Counted from the first letter of the stretch, positions 42,101 to 53,549 are shown. The stretch: 64,000 nt of DNA from Stagonosporopsis chrysanthemi (GCA_022560025.1 JAFISE010000051.1:1-64000), one strand, 5' to 3'. Made by a program: numbers and translations. The notes: generated from the sequence alone by a model not told the origin.

Positions 42101-42564
42101 GTGGGCCCTCTCTCGATCGCCCGCACACACTCGCGCCGCAGTCCCTGGCTCCTCGCTAGAGCACCGTCCGAGCAAAGACCTCAGCATCATAGCTCGCAGA
42201 TTATTCTCCTCCACCACCTGACCGCCAGCCCGGCCGTCGCCACTACTCCTCACCCATTTGCTGCACTCAACTGTGGGCACTGCCATCGACCCTTTCACTT
42301 TCACGGAGTAGCTGCCGTCGCGTATCTGCGTCTCCGTTCATCTCACTCCCCCACACGGGCTCCACAAAGAAGCTTCTTTCGTGGACCTCCGTCCCCCATC
42401 CCTCCCTACTCGTGCTGCCCAGTCGGCGCTTTAGCACCCGTCGCACGCGTCGCTCGAACCTGGGGTTCGTCGGATGAGATCGTCACAGACAACACCAATT
42501 GGTCGCGTCTCACCCTCATCAACACGCTTTGCAACCTGCTCATAGCCCTCTGCACACCTCCACC
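39145..42564. other. 3.4-kb gene-free region upstream of a zinc-finger regulator
   Basis: No frame has protein-family features; the long antisense frames near 40500-41070 look like chance. From about 41700 to the ATG the top strand is pyrimidine-rich, as in long fungal 5-prime leaders, and contains several short upstream ATGs. The region is probably an extended promoter and leader of the regulator gene. Confidence 0.45.
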
Positions 42565-43722
42565 ATGGATGCCCCCGACCGCTTTCGCCAGCCTGGCCTG
42601 CCTCAGTACCAGAGCCTTGGCCAGCAGTCCTACCAAGGCGCGCAGCAGTCTCTGCCCACGCTGCCGCCGCTCCACAGCGCCGCCTCGTTCCCGTCCATGT
42701 ATGGCGGCCACCACAGCAACCCCCAGACGCCGCAGCCGCCTCACACGCCTGTAACGTCTGCGCCCAACGGCAGTAGCACCATGCCCCCGCTGCAGCACCC
42801 GCCGCTGAGGCCCATCCAACCGTCGCCCTCGTACATGCCCATGTCGTCGGCATTCTCGCAAGCTCCTCTGCTGCCCACCGCGGCCGCTCAACACAACCAG
42901 ATGGGCGGCCCAGCCGGTGGCATGGGCATGAACCACCCTTCGCTGTACCCTCACCCTCCTGTTCTTGCGAACCAGGAGCCTGAGCCTGTGCACGTTGTTG
43001 GCCAGCAGGGCCGCCGCGGCGTACTGCCTACGCACCCTGGCCGGCCAGCTCCCGCCGCTGGAAAGGCGCCCACACAGGCCACCAAGAACGCCGATGGCAA
43101 GTACGAGTGCCCGCACTGCAACAAGACGTACCTGCACCTGAAGCACCTGAAGCGCCATCTTCTGCGACGTAAGTATGCCGCCCTCAGCCGACCGTCCACA
43201 CTCTAATGCAGCACAGACACGGGCGAGCGACCTTACCAGTGCCACCTGTGCAAGGACACCTTCAGCCGAAGTGACATCCTGAAGCGCCATTTCCAGAAGT
43301 GCTCTATCCGCCGCGGCAACCCTACAGGTGCGAATCACCTGCAGCACGCGCAGCAGCATTTGCAGAAGAACCGTCCGCCCAATGGTGCCGAGGCCACGTC
43401 ATACCTCAACCACATCTCAGGCACCTCAATGCCCTATTCTGATGGAGGCTATGCCATGGGTATGCCTCAGATGCCCGCTGTATCCGCCAATGGTTATGGA
43501 GGCGACCTGCCCTCTATTGCCGATCAGCACTCCATGTCCGCCAGGACATCGCGATCCAACAGTCTGATTAACCGCCCCGGTAGCGGAGTCGAGGAGAACA
43601 GGAGGAGCATGTCTGCTCTAGACACGTATGGACAGGCGCGTCTCAACTTCAACGACTACCGCCCCAACGCGATGGCGAATGCGCACGATGCCAACACGTT
43701 TGCGGCCCAACAGCAGCAGCAG

Positions 43723-43808
<86 letters not shown>

Positions 43809-45774
43809 GCAGCAGCAACAGCAGAACAACGCGGGCGCTGCAGACTCTGCCAACCACTTCAGCTACAACCACGCCTCTGTCAACAACGACATGGCACAGA
43901 ACAACATGCCTGTCAAGTCCGAGGGTGGCGATCCAGCCCCCTACGGTGTTACCTCCATGCCCACTGTGGACGGAATCTCCAACGGCCAGGACAACTCTAT
44001 GTGGCGGAACAGCGGCGCTTTCAACGGAGTCAACGGAGACTCACACTTCACGAATGGACCCAGTATGGCAGGTGGCCCAAACCAACATAAAGCGACTGGC
44101 GTTCTGACCGGTACCTTTTAGAACAACACAGATGATACACCAAAATATGATACCATGTTCACAGGCTTCTATTCGAATCCCGGTTTCGCCGACTCTACTC
44201 CGTTCATTGACAACTGGCCACTTGCTTCTTCTGATCCTCTCCAACAAAAGGCTGAGGCTCTGCTTGACTTTTGCTTTCCCAATGCGTCACTTCTGGCTCC
44301 TGCTTCCAACGAATTGTACTCCTACGAGGCGCTCAAGGACATCCTGACTCCGGACAACATCAACCATCTTCTCCGAGAGTACAAACACTTCCATGTTCAT
44401 TGGCCGCTTATCCACGCCCCCACCTTTGATCCGATCGCTGCTTGGGAAGGCCTTGTTCTTGCCATGTGTTGCGTCGGGGCAGTTTATTCTGAAAGGATGA
44501 GCCCCAAGTCGGTGCGTTGGCTTATGGACCTCACTCGCGGTGTTGTGTTGCGTTCGAGTCAAATCTACAAAATGTCTCAAAACCCGCAGCATGTCCTGGA
44601 CCCCAACAGACATTGCCCAACCGATATTGAGGAGTTTGAAGCTCTGAGTATACTCCACAGTCTGTTTCTTTGGCATGGCAGTCAGCAACAGCGACAACAA
44701 GGACGTGAGCAATTCTTCATCTTGGCCAACATCACCCGTCGGGCAGGGTTTCTGCATCCTCTTCCGCGCAGCAATGCTGGATTCAGCTCTCTGCACGAAC
44801 CAGGGCCGATCACGGGCGATGAAGTTGCTTCGTGGAATTGGACTTCGTGGGTGGAGAATGAGAAGCGAGTCAGGGCGATGGGTTACATCTTCTTGATCGA
44901 CGCAGCCAGTACCATATTCTTCAACGCACAGCCGCAGTTCGACGTCAATGAGATCAAAGTTTCACTGCCAGCGGACGATGCCGCTTGGGAGGCGAAGACA
45001 GAAGAGGAATGTGCCAGCGCATTGGGGTTGCGAGGAGAAGCAGCGCAGGTTGCGAACGCATCTGGGAGCAGGCGCGCAAAGCAATTGAGCATGTCAGAGG
45101 CTTTGCAGCTACTTTACAGAGGTCTACATGGTCAAATTCCCGAACGCAGTACCAATGCGTTTGGCAAGTTCCGTAAGTACTTCCGTTCCACAGTCTTCAC
45201 AACGCCTGTCTGACGATTTCCAGTCCTTATCCATGCAATCCATATTCAGATCTTCAACATTCAACGGCAACTCCTCAGACGGGTGTCCGCTAGTGGCAAC
45301 AGCACTCCTGATGGGCCAGCTACACCGCCCAACGGTATTAGCGAGCAGGTTCAACAGCTGCTTCGGACAACCGTGCAGGCTCTCGAGCTGTGGAAAACTT
45401 GCTGGGACGTTGATCTCGCAATACAGTATCCTCCCTTGGAGCCTCGTCTGGGTTTCTGCAGAGATGGAGTGCATTATTACTTCCTGGCTCGTTTGTTCCT
45501 GAGGAGCTCTAGAAGAGAGGAATGGGCAGCACCCGCAGATCACCGCTGCAGGCATGTTTTCAACCTTCTTAAGCAAATCAGGTCACACGTTGCGGCGGAT
45601 TCCACCCAGAAAGGCATCGACATTGGCTCGGCTACCACTGTGACAGACGACTACGGCATCAACGACCTGACACTCAACATGAAGCATCTCTTCACCCCCA
45701 TGCAAGCTTCGCGACCAACCCAGAGCCCTCCCCAGATCCTTCCACCGAATCTTCCACCGAACCTTCCACAATAG
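42565..45774 (+). CDS. Two-finger C2H2 transcription factor with fungal_trans domain
   Basis: Exons 42565-43168, 43217-44110, 44165-45172 and 45224-45774, introns of 48, 54 and 51 nt, giving 1018 residues. A Pro/Gln-rich N-terminus precedes two zinc fingers: C182, C185, H198, H202 and then C210, C213, H226, C230, so the second is a C2HC finger. They are joined by the classic linker HTGERPY, which is split by intron 1. After a Ser/Asn-rich region comes a tract of 39 Gln (366-404), then a fungal-specific transcription factor domain (about 510-800) with HVHWPLIHAPTFDP, LAMCCVGAVYSERM and FEALSILHSLFLWHGS. This is a nuclear DNA-binding regulator; the target is unknown. It resembles AmdX/Rsf2-like proteins in layout only. 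Confidence 0.92.
43708..43824 (+). repeat. CAG/CAA tract encoding 39 glutamines
   Basis: 117 bp of CAG and CAA codons without any other codon, inside exon 2 of the C2H2 regulator. CAA interruptions are spread through the tract, which slows expansion and contraction compared with a pure CAG run. Confidence 0.97.
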
Positions 45775-46615
45775 GAGCATCTTCACGCTTTGCGAAAATC
45801 TCCCGAGATCGAGGATCACAAAACCCTATCTTTTACCTATGAACACGGCTTCATTGGTGTATCATCACGTTCTACAATACCATCATCAGCGATTTCTTTT
45901 TCATGCAGCGCGCAGGCGAGCGCAAACGCGTGCATCACAACGGAGTTCCAGGAGTCATTCAAAATCTGCACTCGAGCCATGGCGGTTATACATTCGTAAC
46001 CTCACGACTCTCCTTGATTGCCATCTCAAAAAAGCATTAGAAATCACCTCACGGCATCCAGCATTTACGGGGCGTAACAACTGTTTGGCTTCCGAGGCAA
46101 ATTGGGCAATAGTGTCACAGCACAGCGGTATAAGCGCTGGTGTGGACGCGTTCCTCAACATCGGCTGTCGTGTCCTCTGGATCGCAGCGCAGATTAGACT
46201 GTTGGTCTTCCTGTGAATGTCTTGGGGGTGTGTTTTTCGTTTCTTTCTTTCGGTTTCCTTTTTGTTTCATCAGCATGGATGGGCGCACACGTTCTGAAGG
46301 GTTTCATTAGAATAGAGAAAAGGTGCATCGGGGCGTGCGCAAACGGATAAGCCCATGGCCGCCCTATGAAAAGCAATCAATGATATACGTTTGATCACAA
46401 TTGTCGTAGTACCGGTAGTGAGATGTGAATTGACAGGGCTCAGAGATGGATGCAACCCACAAAAGCTTGTCTGGTGGCGGACCAATCTGAGGTCAGCAGC
46501 CATTGCAAAGCACAGTGCACGTCAACACCGTGCATTCGTCCCTTCAAGAACCCAGACTTTAAGATCCAATCCAGCTGATACCCTGTTCACCGCCCCATGT
46601 CCAATTGATAACACG
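45775..46615. other. Intergenic region, about 0.84 kb
   Basis: 3-prime UTR of the zinc-finger gene and promoter of the aminopeptidase gene. No further gene recognised. Confidence 0.45.
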
Positions 46616-48853
46616 ATGCGGCTACTCTCACAAATTTCTCACGTCAGGTGTGGAGCAACGCCGCGGATTGGATCGGCACAAAGCGTGCAACTTCTCCGAC
46701 CATCGACATGTTTGGAAGGTGGTCGACACCTAACCTCAGTAACCTCACGCCTACAATCGCGCAACCCCGCGTACACAACATTGACTCAGACAACTTCCCC
46801 AAGAACGCCGAGAGCGCAGCCAAGCACCAGAGCAATAGTAGCACCACGAACAGCAAGAGCTCACGCCGCCACTATGCATCGCGCGCCCGCTGCTATGGTT
46901 ACTAAGCCAGTCGATGTCCAGATCATCACCCCGAGGGATCCTAACACGCTGTCGAATTACCATAATTTTGTGACGAGGCATACGAGTGTGGATTTTGAGA
47001 TTGATTTCGAGCACAAGATTCTTAGTGGTGCGGTGGGGCTTGACCTTGAGAGTTTGGCGGATGAGGATGTGAGGGAGATTGTGTTGGATAGCAGGTAAGC
47101 ATCGTCCGATCAAGGACAAGACGGTCGAGATTGGAGGTCGATACTAATGCTACGCAGTTTCCTCGACATCTCTGAGGTCAAGGTCGATGGACAGACGGCC
47201 AAGTTTGAGGTCGGTGACCGTATTGAGCCGTATGGGTCCCCGTTGAAGGTTACCCTGCCCGAGTCTGTTCCTAAGGGCAAGGTCGTGAGCCTTGTCATTG
47301 CGGTCTCGACGACGGAGAAGTGCACGGCGCTCCAGTGGATGACGCCTGCTCAGACCTCAAACAAAAAAAGTCCGTACATGTTCAGTCAGTGTCAGGCGAT
47401 ACACGCGAGATCTGTCTTCCCTTGCCAGGATACTCCGGATGTCAAGTCGACGTTCAGCTTCGCTCTGCGCTCGCACCTCCCAGTGCTTGCGTCTGGTCTG
47501 CCGACTGGTGCGAGTGAGTATCAGCCGCCTAAGAAGGATGGCGAGCAGGGTACACTCAAGTACACGTTCGAGCAGAAAGTGCCGATCAACAGCTACTTGT
47601 TTGCCGTTGCCAGCGGTGACCTAGCTTGTGCCAGCATTGGCCCACGAAGCACTGTCTGGACCGGCCCTGAGGAGCTGCTCGACTGCCAGCGCGAGCTGGA
47701 AGGCGAGATCGAGCCCTTCATGAAGGCCATTGAGTCCACCGTTGCACCCAAATACCAATGGACACAGTACAACATTCTCATTCTCCCACCGTCTTTTCCC
47801 TACGGCGGCATGGAGAACCCCGTCTGGACCTATGCCACACCCTCCATCATCTCCGGCGACAAGCAAAACATCGATGTGATTGCGCACGAGCTTTCGCACT
47901 CCTGGTCTGGCAACCTCGTCTCCTGCGCCAGCTGGGAGCACTTCTGGCTCAACGAAGGCTGGACCACGTATCTCGAGCGACGCATTCAGGCCGCCATCCA
48001 CGGCGAACCGCACCGACACTTCTCCGCCATCATCGGCTGGAAAGCGCTCGAGGAGAGCATCGAACGCTACGGCGCCGACCACGAGTACACCAAGCTCATC
48101 ACCAACCTTAAGGGTCAGGACCCAGACGACGCTTTCAGCTCTGTTCCCTACGAGAAGGGCTTCCACGCCCTTTACCAGTTCGAGCTCCTCCTCGGCAAGC
48201 AGAAATGGGACACCTTCATCCCCCACTACTTCTCCACATTTGCCAATAAGTCCCTCGACAGCTACGAATTCAAGTCCTGCATGCTCTCCTTCTTCGACGA
48301 CGACGCAGAGGCCGCGAAGAAACTCGCCGCATTCGACTGGGACAAGCTCTTCTACGCCCCCGGCTATCCGCCCAAACCCACCTTCGACGACACCCTCGTC
48401 AAGTCGTGCTACGCCCTCGCCGACAAATGGGAGGCCCGCGTCTCCGGCTCCAGCAACACGTCGTTTGCCCCGAAGCCCCAGGACATCGAGGGCTGGGTCT
48501 CCAACCAATCTGTTGTCTTCATCGAGCGCCTGCAGTCCTTCGGCGCGTCCTTCTCCGCTGCCGATATTGCGCTCCTCGGGGAGACGTACGGCTACAGCAC
48601 CACCGCCAACATCGAGGTCTCGAGCCGCTATCTGTGCCTCGGGCTCAAGGCCAAGGCGCCTGAGACGTACGTGCCTGCGTCGCAGCTGCTGGGCCGCATC
48701 GGGCGGATGAAGTTTGTAAGGCCGCTGTTTAGGCTGTTGAACGAGGCGGATAGGAAGCTCGCGGTCGAGACGTTTGAGAGGAATAGGGACTTTTACCATC
48801 CGATTTGCAGGCAGATGGTTGAGAAGGATTTGTTTGGGGAGGAGGGCAAGTAG
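46616..48853 (+). CDS. LTA4H: Leukotriene A4 hydrolase-type aminopeptidase (M1)
   Basis: Exons 46616-47094 and 47158-48853, intron 63 nt with a TACTAAT branch site, giving 724 residues. M1 family marks are PYGGMENPVW and HELSHSWSGN with H403, E404, H407 and E426, the exact HEXXH-x18-E zinc site. The C-terminal helical domain typical of the LTA4H branch follows (RIGRMKFVRPLFRLL). The fungal enzyme is a Leu-type aminopeptidase with weak epoxide hydrolase activity. The N-terminal 87 residues before MHRAPAAMV are Arg/Ser/Thr-rich with almost no acidic residues, like a mitochondrial presequence; starting at 46874 would give the usual cytosolic size. Confidence 0.95.
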
Positions 48854-49014
48854 AGCGTGATCGAGAGGAGCAGAGCACGAGAGGGAGGAGTGTGCTGAGT
48901 GGATGAGATAAATGTTTATCTAGATGATGGGCTGCTTCAAGCTTGCTGTCACTATCAGATCAACCCTATGCTATGCGCCATGCATGCTGTCCATTAACGC
49001 CAAATTCAACGCTC

Positions 49015-50913
49015 TCAATCCGTTTTGCCCCCCTCACCCTTCCTCCCACGCTCTCTGAGAACGAGATTGAAATCCTGCCTCGAGCTCTGAAACTGCTGCG
49101 CCCTAGCCCTCGCCTCGTTGACCCCAGACTGACGACTCAGCGACCTCTCCGTACCAATCTGCGGGACCACCAGTCCCTCCCTGGGCCTCCCGCGATCCTC
49201 CTCACCGTCGCCAATCTCAAAAGCGTCGTCCTGGAGTTCAATCAAGTCGCCGAGGCCGCGGCCGGAGGCGCCCACGCCAGGGACGACTTTCTGGCGGCCG
49301 CCGGGGGTGCCGGGCTCAGCGAGCAGCTTCTGCGCCTGAGAGCCGACTTTGCGCATCCAGCCTTCTATCGCGCCGCCGATTTCTTGGAAGTTGATGTCGC
49401 CGCCGGAGGGCGTGACGATGCCTGAACCTCCGCTGCGCGTGCCGTCTGCGTCAAGCAGGGAGGGCGCCCATGGCGTGAAGTACTCCTGTCCTGGGGGAGG
49501 CGCGACGCTGGGTAGGTGGGCGGCGAACATCTTGTTCAGACCGTCCTGTGCGGGCCCAGGGCTGCGCACGTTGCGGCCAAGGGTGCCGACGCCGCCTGGG
49601 CCTGACAGCCATGGTTTGGGTGGTTGTTGTTGGCCGGACGTGCTGCGCTTGCGGCTGTGGGTCGAGAGCGATGAGAGATTGCTTGATGCGCGGGGTCGGG
49701 TAGGTTGGGAGGGCGAGGTCGTGTGTGTGTTCGGATTCGTTGAGGTTGAGGAGCGAGGGAGGTCGACGGAGGCACGGGGTGTCGACGTCGCGTCTGAGTA
49801 TGCGACAGATTTCCGGCGAGCGGGCGGAAAGAAGCCAAGTGCACGGCGAGGCATGCGTGCGATCTGTGTAGGCTTTTTGTCGTTGGGAAGGAGGACCCAC
49901 GAGTCGTGTGTCCAGGATTTTTCGGAGGCGGCATTGGAGGATACAACAGAGCTGGTGTCGGTGCCCTTCTGCTTGGGTGCAGTCCAACCATTGGGCAGGC
50001 CTTCAGTGTTTGGCTTGTTATTCGAGGCATCGCCGTACTCCCCCAGCAACGGATCCTCGTCTGGCAGGGCTTCTGGCCCCTGTACTGGGCGCCCCTTGAC
50101 CCCACAAGCATCGACAGGAAGCACAATCATCTTCTTAGACAGAATTGTGTCGTTTGGCCACATACGGTTGGCCTTGCGCAGAACCGCTTGCTCGCAATTG
50201 TACTTGATGCAGATTCCAGCAAGCGTGTCCTGCTTCTTGACGGGGTGTACGTATATCAATGCATCGCCGTGATCATTGTCGCCGGGGGGTGCGGAGGCAC
50301 TCGTGCGGTCGTCCGAGTTTCTGCGCTTCATGCGGCCAATTGAATCTGGCTGCAGATGCTCGGTAGCATTGAGCAAGTCCCTCCGCTTCATTGCTCGCAC
50401 CATAGCCTCCCGCTCTTCCTGCGTGCCGGCACCCACATGCGAGCCTGCGCCTGCGGGACCCCATTGCTTCGGCGGCGGGGCGCTGGTGGATGTGCGTCGT
50501 GTATGTGTAGGAGCGCGCCTCCGGGTTGCAGCGCGGCTGCTGGGAGCGGTCTCGTTGCCAAGGACATTGGCTGCCAGGCCCTGGACTGCTGACCAGGAGT
50601 TCCCGAATAACCCTGAGAGGGTCGATGATGTGTCCCGAGTCGCTTTTGAGGCTTGAATACTGGCGGACTTGAAGAAGGCTGATGGTGCCGAGATGGCATT
50701 CGCCGGTGACGCTGTCCTCGAGGTTATCCTCGAACCAGCCCTCGAGCTGAAGCCCTCGCTGTCGTCCGTGGCGTAGATGTCATCCTCGACGGAGATCAAC
50801 CGCCGGGTCCGCGGGCGCAGCGTCGAGGTGCTCTTAGAGGTGGACAACGAGGAACCATTGGTGGTGTTCATGGCATGCGGGGTGGATCTGGTAGAGCTGC
50901 ATAGGCCAGGCAA
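49015..50913 (-). CDS. Intracellular LysM-domain protein
   Basis: Intronless, 632 residues; a second in-frame ATG at 50871 (MNTTNGSS) is an equally good start. There is no signal peptide or membrane helix. One LysM domain lies at about 221-267 (YVHPVKKQDTLAGICIKYNC, then LRKANRMWPNDTILSKKMI). The rest is Ser/Thr/Pro-rich and likely disordered, with many basic-Ser sites that kinases could use. Secreted fungal LysM proteins bind chitin; this cytoplasmic class, found in many ascomycetes, has no settled function. The TLAG and NDTI-L elements are canonical. Confidence 0.9.
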   Translation of the reverse strand: MPGLCSSTRSTPHAMNTTNGSSLSTSKSTSTLRPRTRRLISVEDDIYATDDSEGFSSRAGSRITSRTASPANAISAPSAFFKSASIQASKATRDTSSTLSGLFGNSWSAVQGLAANVLGNETAPSSRAATRRRAPTHTRRTSTSAPPPKQWGPAGAGSHVGAGTQEEREAMVRAMKRRDLLNATEHLQPDSIGRMKRRNSDDRTSASAPPGDNDHGDALIYVHPVKKQDTLAGICIKYNCEQAVLRKANRMWPNDTILSKKMIVLPVDACGVKGRPVQGPEALPDEDPLLGEYGDASNNKPNTEGLPNGWTAPKQKGTDTSSVVSSNAASEKSWTHDSWVLLPNDKKPTQIARMPRRALGFFPPARRKSVAYSDATSTPRASVDLPRSSTSTNPNTHTTSPSQPTRPRASSNLSSLSTHSRKRSTSGQQQPPKPWLSGPGGVGTLGRNVRSPGPAQDGLNKMFAAHLPSVAPPPGQEYFTPWAPSLLDADGTRSGGSGIVTPSGGDINFQEIGGAIEGWMRKVGSQAQKLLAEPGTPGGRQKVVPGVGASGRGLGDLIELQDDAFEIGDGEEDRGRPREGLVVPQIGTERSLSRQSGVNEARARAQQFQSSRQDFNLVLRERGRKGEGGKTD

Positions 50914-51505
50914 AGGAGCGGATCGGTAAGAAGCATTACTGTGGCATTCTCAGTACGGGGAGCGAGCGTCAGAGTCCGAGCGTGTCCAGCGAGTCTATGC
51001 GACGTCCAGCGAAGGGTGAGGTCGGTCGTTCCAGCTTCGGAGGCCGTGCGCAGGGTCCAAGACGGACGTGCAATGCCGACCAGGGCTCACAAATCGAGGA
51101 GCCTCAAGCGGTGCGTGCAGATTCCGGCGAACTGCTCGGGAGTCGACAACTGGATTGTAGGCTACTGCTCCTAAGTCGAGCAAGTCGTCGTGCAGCCAAC
51201 ACGAAGAGCGCCAGATAAGGCCAGATAGCGGCTCGCTGACGTAGTTTGGTCGTTAGTCTCGTTTGGGTAACGGCCGCGAACGAAGTCGAAGAGATATTAA
51301 AATACTACGACTGCAGCTGCCAAAGCTGTCTGTCATGATATGGTATTGACTACACATTGTACTTTCCAAACGCCTTGCTAAAATCGAGACATCTGTCCGA
51401 GGACACGCCGTTATGCGCCTTGCTTGCTGTGTACACAAAACCATTAGCACTGCCACGTGTCGTGAAGCGCTTGCAATTGACATTCTACCATACAGCCAGC
51501 TCCAA
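50914..51505. other. Intergenic region
   Basis: 592 bp: likely promoter of the LysM gene and 3-prime UTR of the next gene on the same strand. No other feature recognised. Confidence 0.45.
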
Positions 51506-53116
51506 TCATCTGTAAGGACTTGAGCTTGTTACTGTGTCCACAGTTCCAAATTCCAGCTCAAAGTCGTCGATCTCCTCAAACTTTTTACGGATCGCAGCCA
51601 GCTTGTCCGAGACCTCGACAGCCGAGCGCTCTGGAGACTCCTCTGCATCCTCTGTGATTACATCGTTCTCATTGTCAGATGTAATTCGGCGGCCATATGT
51701 TCTACTTGCTTTCGCAGGCGCCGTAGCCTTCTTACCGCGTGCCTTCTTGATGGCCTTCGGCGAGGCTGTCTTGCTCGCTCCTGGTCGTTGACGAGCCCGT
51801 CGAGTCGGCACCTGTAGCTCATCTTGGTCGGAATCGAACTGCGTCACGTCTTCTGAAGATGTCAGATCGTACTCATCGTGGGCACGAATCCGGTTTCGTC
51901 GACGAGGTAGTAGGCCCTTCAGTTGTGCTGTAGAGATTTGTTGCTGCGCTTTTGCTTTGGCGTTGCGCTTCTGTTTGGCTGGAGTCTCGGTGTCTTCCCC
52001 AACCGAGTCCTCATTATATGTCGTTCGCTTGCCGGTCCTTCCTATGCGTCGAGCCCTGGTCTGTTGAGGTGATGCTACAGGTTGGGATATGTTGCGCACA
52101 GGACTACTTGACTTAGGCGGAGCAAGGGTCTGGCTTAATATTTCTGGATCATCCTGTGTCTGTTCAACCACATCTTCACGCGATGGCAAGATATCTGGAA
52201 GGCTTGGGGAAGATGATATTCCTGACTCGATGTCTGCACCAGACGGTGGATCATGCGGTGGTGAAGAACGTGGTACCTGGACAACTGGAGTCAACTTGCG
52301 CTTCCTGCCACGTGAGCCTGAACTGGAGAGATGCGCGCCACTGTCGTTCGCCCCTTCTTTCTCGGTTGTAGTTCTTTGCTTGTTGAGTGGTGTAGATTCG
52401 TCCTGAGGCAGGAAATCATCGAAGTCGAAGTTGTCTGTATTGCTTAGGCCGGAATCGTCGTTGTCTTCGACGTCCGTCGTCTGTTGAACCATTCGAAGCA
52501 AGCTAGGTTGCCTGGCCCGCCTTTTGAAGTTTGTCAAGGCCAGAATGGAGGTTTCATGTGCTGGTGTCGCGCCTACTTTAACAGCAGATGGTGGACGCGT
52601 TCCATGAGCTGGCGATTCTGAGTCAAGCGAGGAGAATGTGAGATCTCCAAAGCCGCTAGTATCGCCTTCGAGAACGACATGGCTTGCGGCTTCGGCTGGA
52701 GAGCCTGCTTGCCCTTTTGCCACTGTTGGAGACGTCTTCGCTGCAGATGATCGTGCGCTACCTCTTGTTGCGCGTGTGTTGGGTGCTGCTTTTGACGCTG
52801 GCGTGCGAAGTTTGGATGCAAGCACAGGAGCATTATTTTCCGTGGGAAGCGCGCCACTCATTTCCAGATCCACCTCGTCGACGGCATCTGGTGATGTCTG
52901 CGCCGGCGCACCATGTTTCGCACGTGTCGATCTTGTTTTCGTGACTAGTCCATCGCTATCGTCGCTGAAGCTCTGCAATGCTGCCGTGGCCTTCCTGGTT
53001 TGCTTTATGGTAGGTTTCGCGGTCGCTGGTGCGGCTGCCTTGCGTGTGGTGGGCTTTGCGACGCGTGTAGTCGTGGTGGTTTTCGATTGTATCTTTGCAC
53101 GCGCTGGTCGCGGCAT
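51506..53116 (-). CDS. Basic, low-complexity nuclear-looking protein of unknown function
   Basis: Intronless, 536 residues. The N-terminus is very rich in Lys, Arg, Thr and Ala (PRPARAKIQSKTTTTTRVAK), like histone tails or chromatin proteins. Possible conserved islands are ETSILALTNFKRRARQPSLL near 190-210, FDFDDFLPQDESTPLNK, STAQLKGLLPRRRNR and the C-terminal helix VSDKLAAIRKKFEEIDDFEL. Several basic clusters could be nuclear signals, and there are many Ser-Pro and Thr-Pro sites. No known domain was recognised. A role at chromatin or the kinetochore is only a guess from composition. The Nudix gene is divergent from it. Confidence 0.75.
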   Translation of the reverse strand: MPRPARAKIQSKTTTTTRVAKPTTRKAAAPATAKPTIKQTRKATAALQSFSDDSDGLVTKTRSTRAKHGAPAQTSPDAVDEVDLEMSGALPTENNAPVLASKLRTPASKAAPNTRATRGSARSSAAKTSPTVAKGQAGSPAEAASHVVLEGDTSGFGDLTFSSLDSESPAHGTRPPSAVKVGATPAHETSILALTNFKRRARQPSLLRMVQQTTDVEDNDDSGLSNTDNFDFDDFLPQDESTPLNKQRTTTEKEGANDSGAHLSSSGSRGRKRKLTPVVQVPRSSPPHDPPSGADIESGISSSPSLPDILPSREDVVEQTQDDPEILSQTLAPPKSSSPVRNISQPVASPQQTRARRIGRTGKRTTYNEDSVGEDTETPAKQKRNAKAKAQQQISTAQLKGLLPRRRNRIRAHDEYDLTSSEDVTQFDSDQDELQVPTRRARQRPGASKTASPKAIKKARGKKATAPAKASRTYGRRITSDNENDVITEDAEESPERSAVEVSDKLAAIRKKFEEIDDFELEFGTVDTVTSSSPYR

Positions 53117-53549
53117 TGTCGCAAACGAACGTTGACACGTGGATTTCCAGAGTTATGATATGCGCGTCTGAATGAAGGTGGTCTCGAATGCCTGGGTGTA
53201 ACGAGCGGCAAGACTTTGTGTAGTCGTTGTTGTCATCTGAAAGAAGCGCGTCTGTTGGCGTGGTTAGCGCGATATGTTGTGCGGGGCCACCCACAGCAGC
53301 TCAAAGCTGCTGAACATCTGCTGTGGGACCGACGTAGATATTGATAGGCTCGCTGTTCTTGCATTTTAAATGACTATTGTGTTGGTCGCTAGACTGTAGA
53401 CCATGTGAATGTGACGCAGAGAGGTGAGCACCGGTGAGGAGGACAAGGCAGCCACGTTCAGCTCCAACGACGTACTTCACATGCGTCGACGGTCGAGGGT
53501 TTTACAACGGACTTGAAGCAGCATCCTTACTTCCCCTCACATTTCCGAC
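53117..53549. promoter_or_regulatory. Divergent promoter region, nuclear protein and Nudix genes
   Basis: 433 bp between start codons on opposite strands. A short inverted match (CAGCAG...CTGCTG around 53295-53325) is present; no regulator site can be named. Confidence 0.45.

Noticed and set aside
42406..43359. 317-residue antisense frame over the zinc-finger gene start
   Set aside because: Arg/Val/Leu-rich mirror frame; the zinc fingers on the plus strand are clear.
43618..43872. Poly-Leu and poly-Cys frames on the minus strand
   Set aside because: They are only the complement of the CAG/CAA tract.
47621..48799. 392-residue antisense frame over the aminopeptidase
   Set aside because: Same reason: mirror frame of a C-ending-codon gene, no domain.
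49349..50272. 307-residue antisense frame over the LysM gene
   Set aside because: No domain features, and the LysM gene explains the coding bias.
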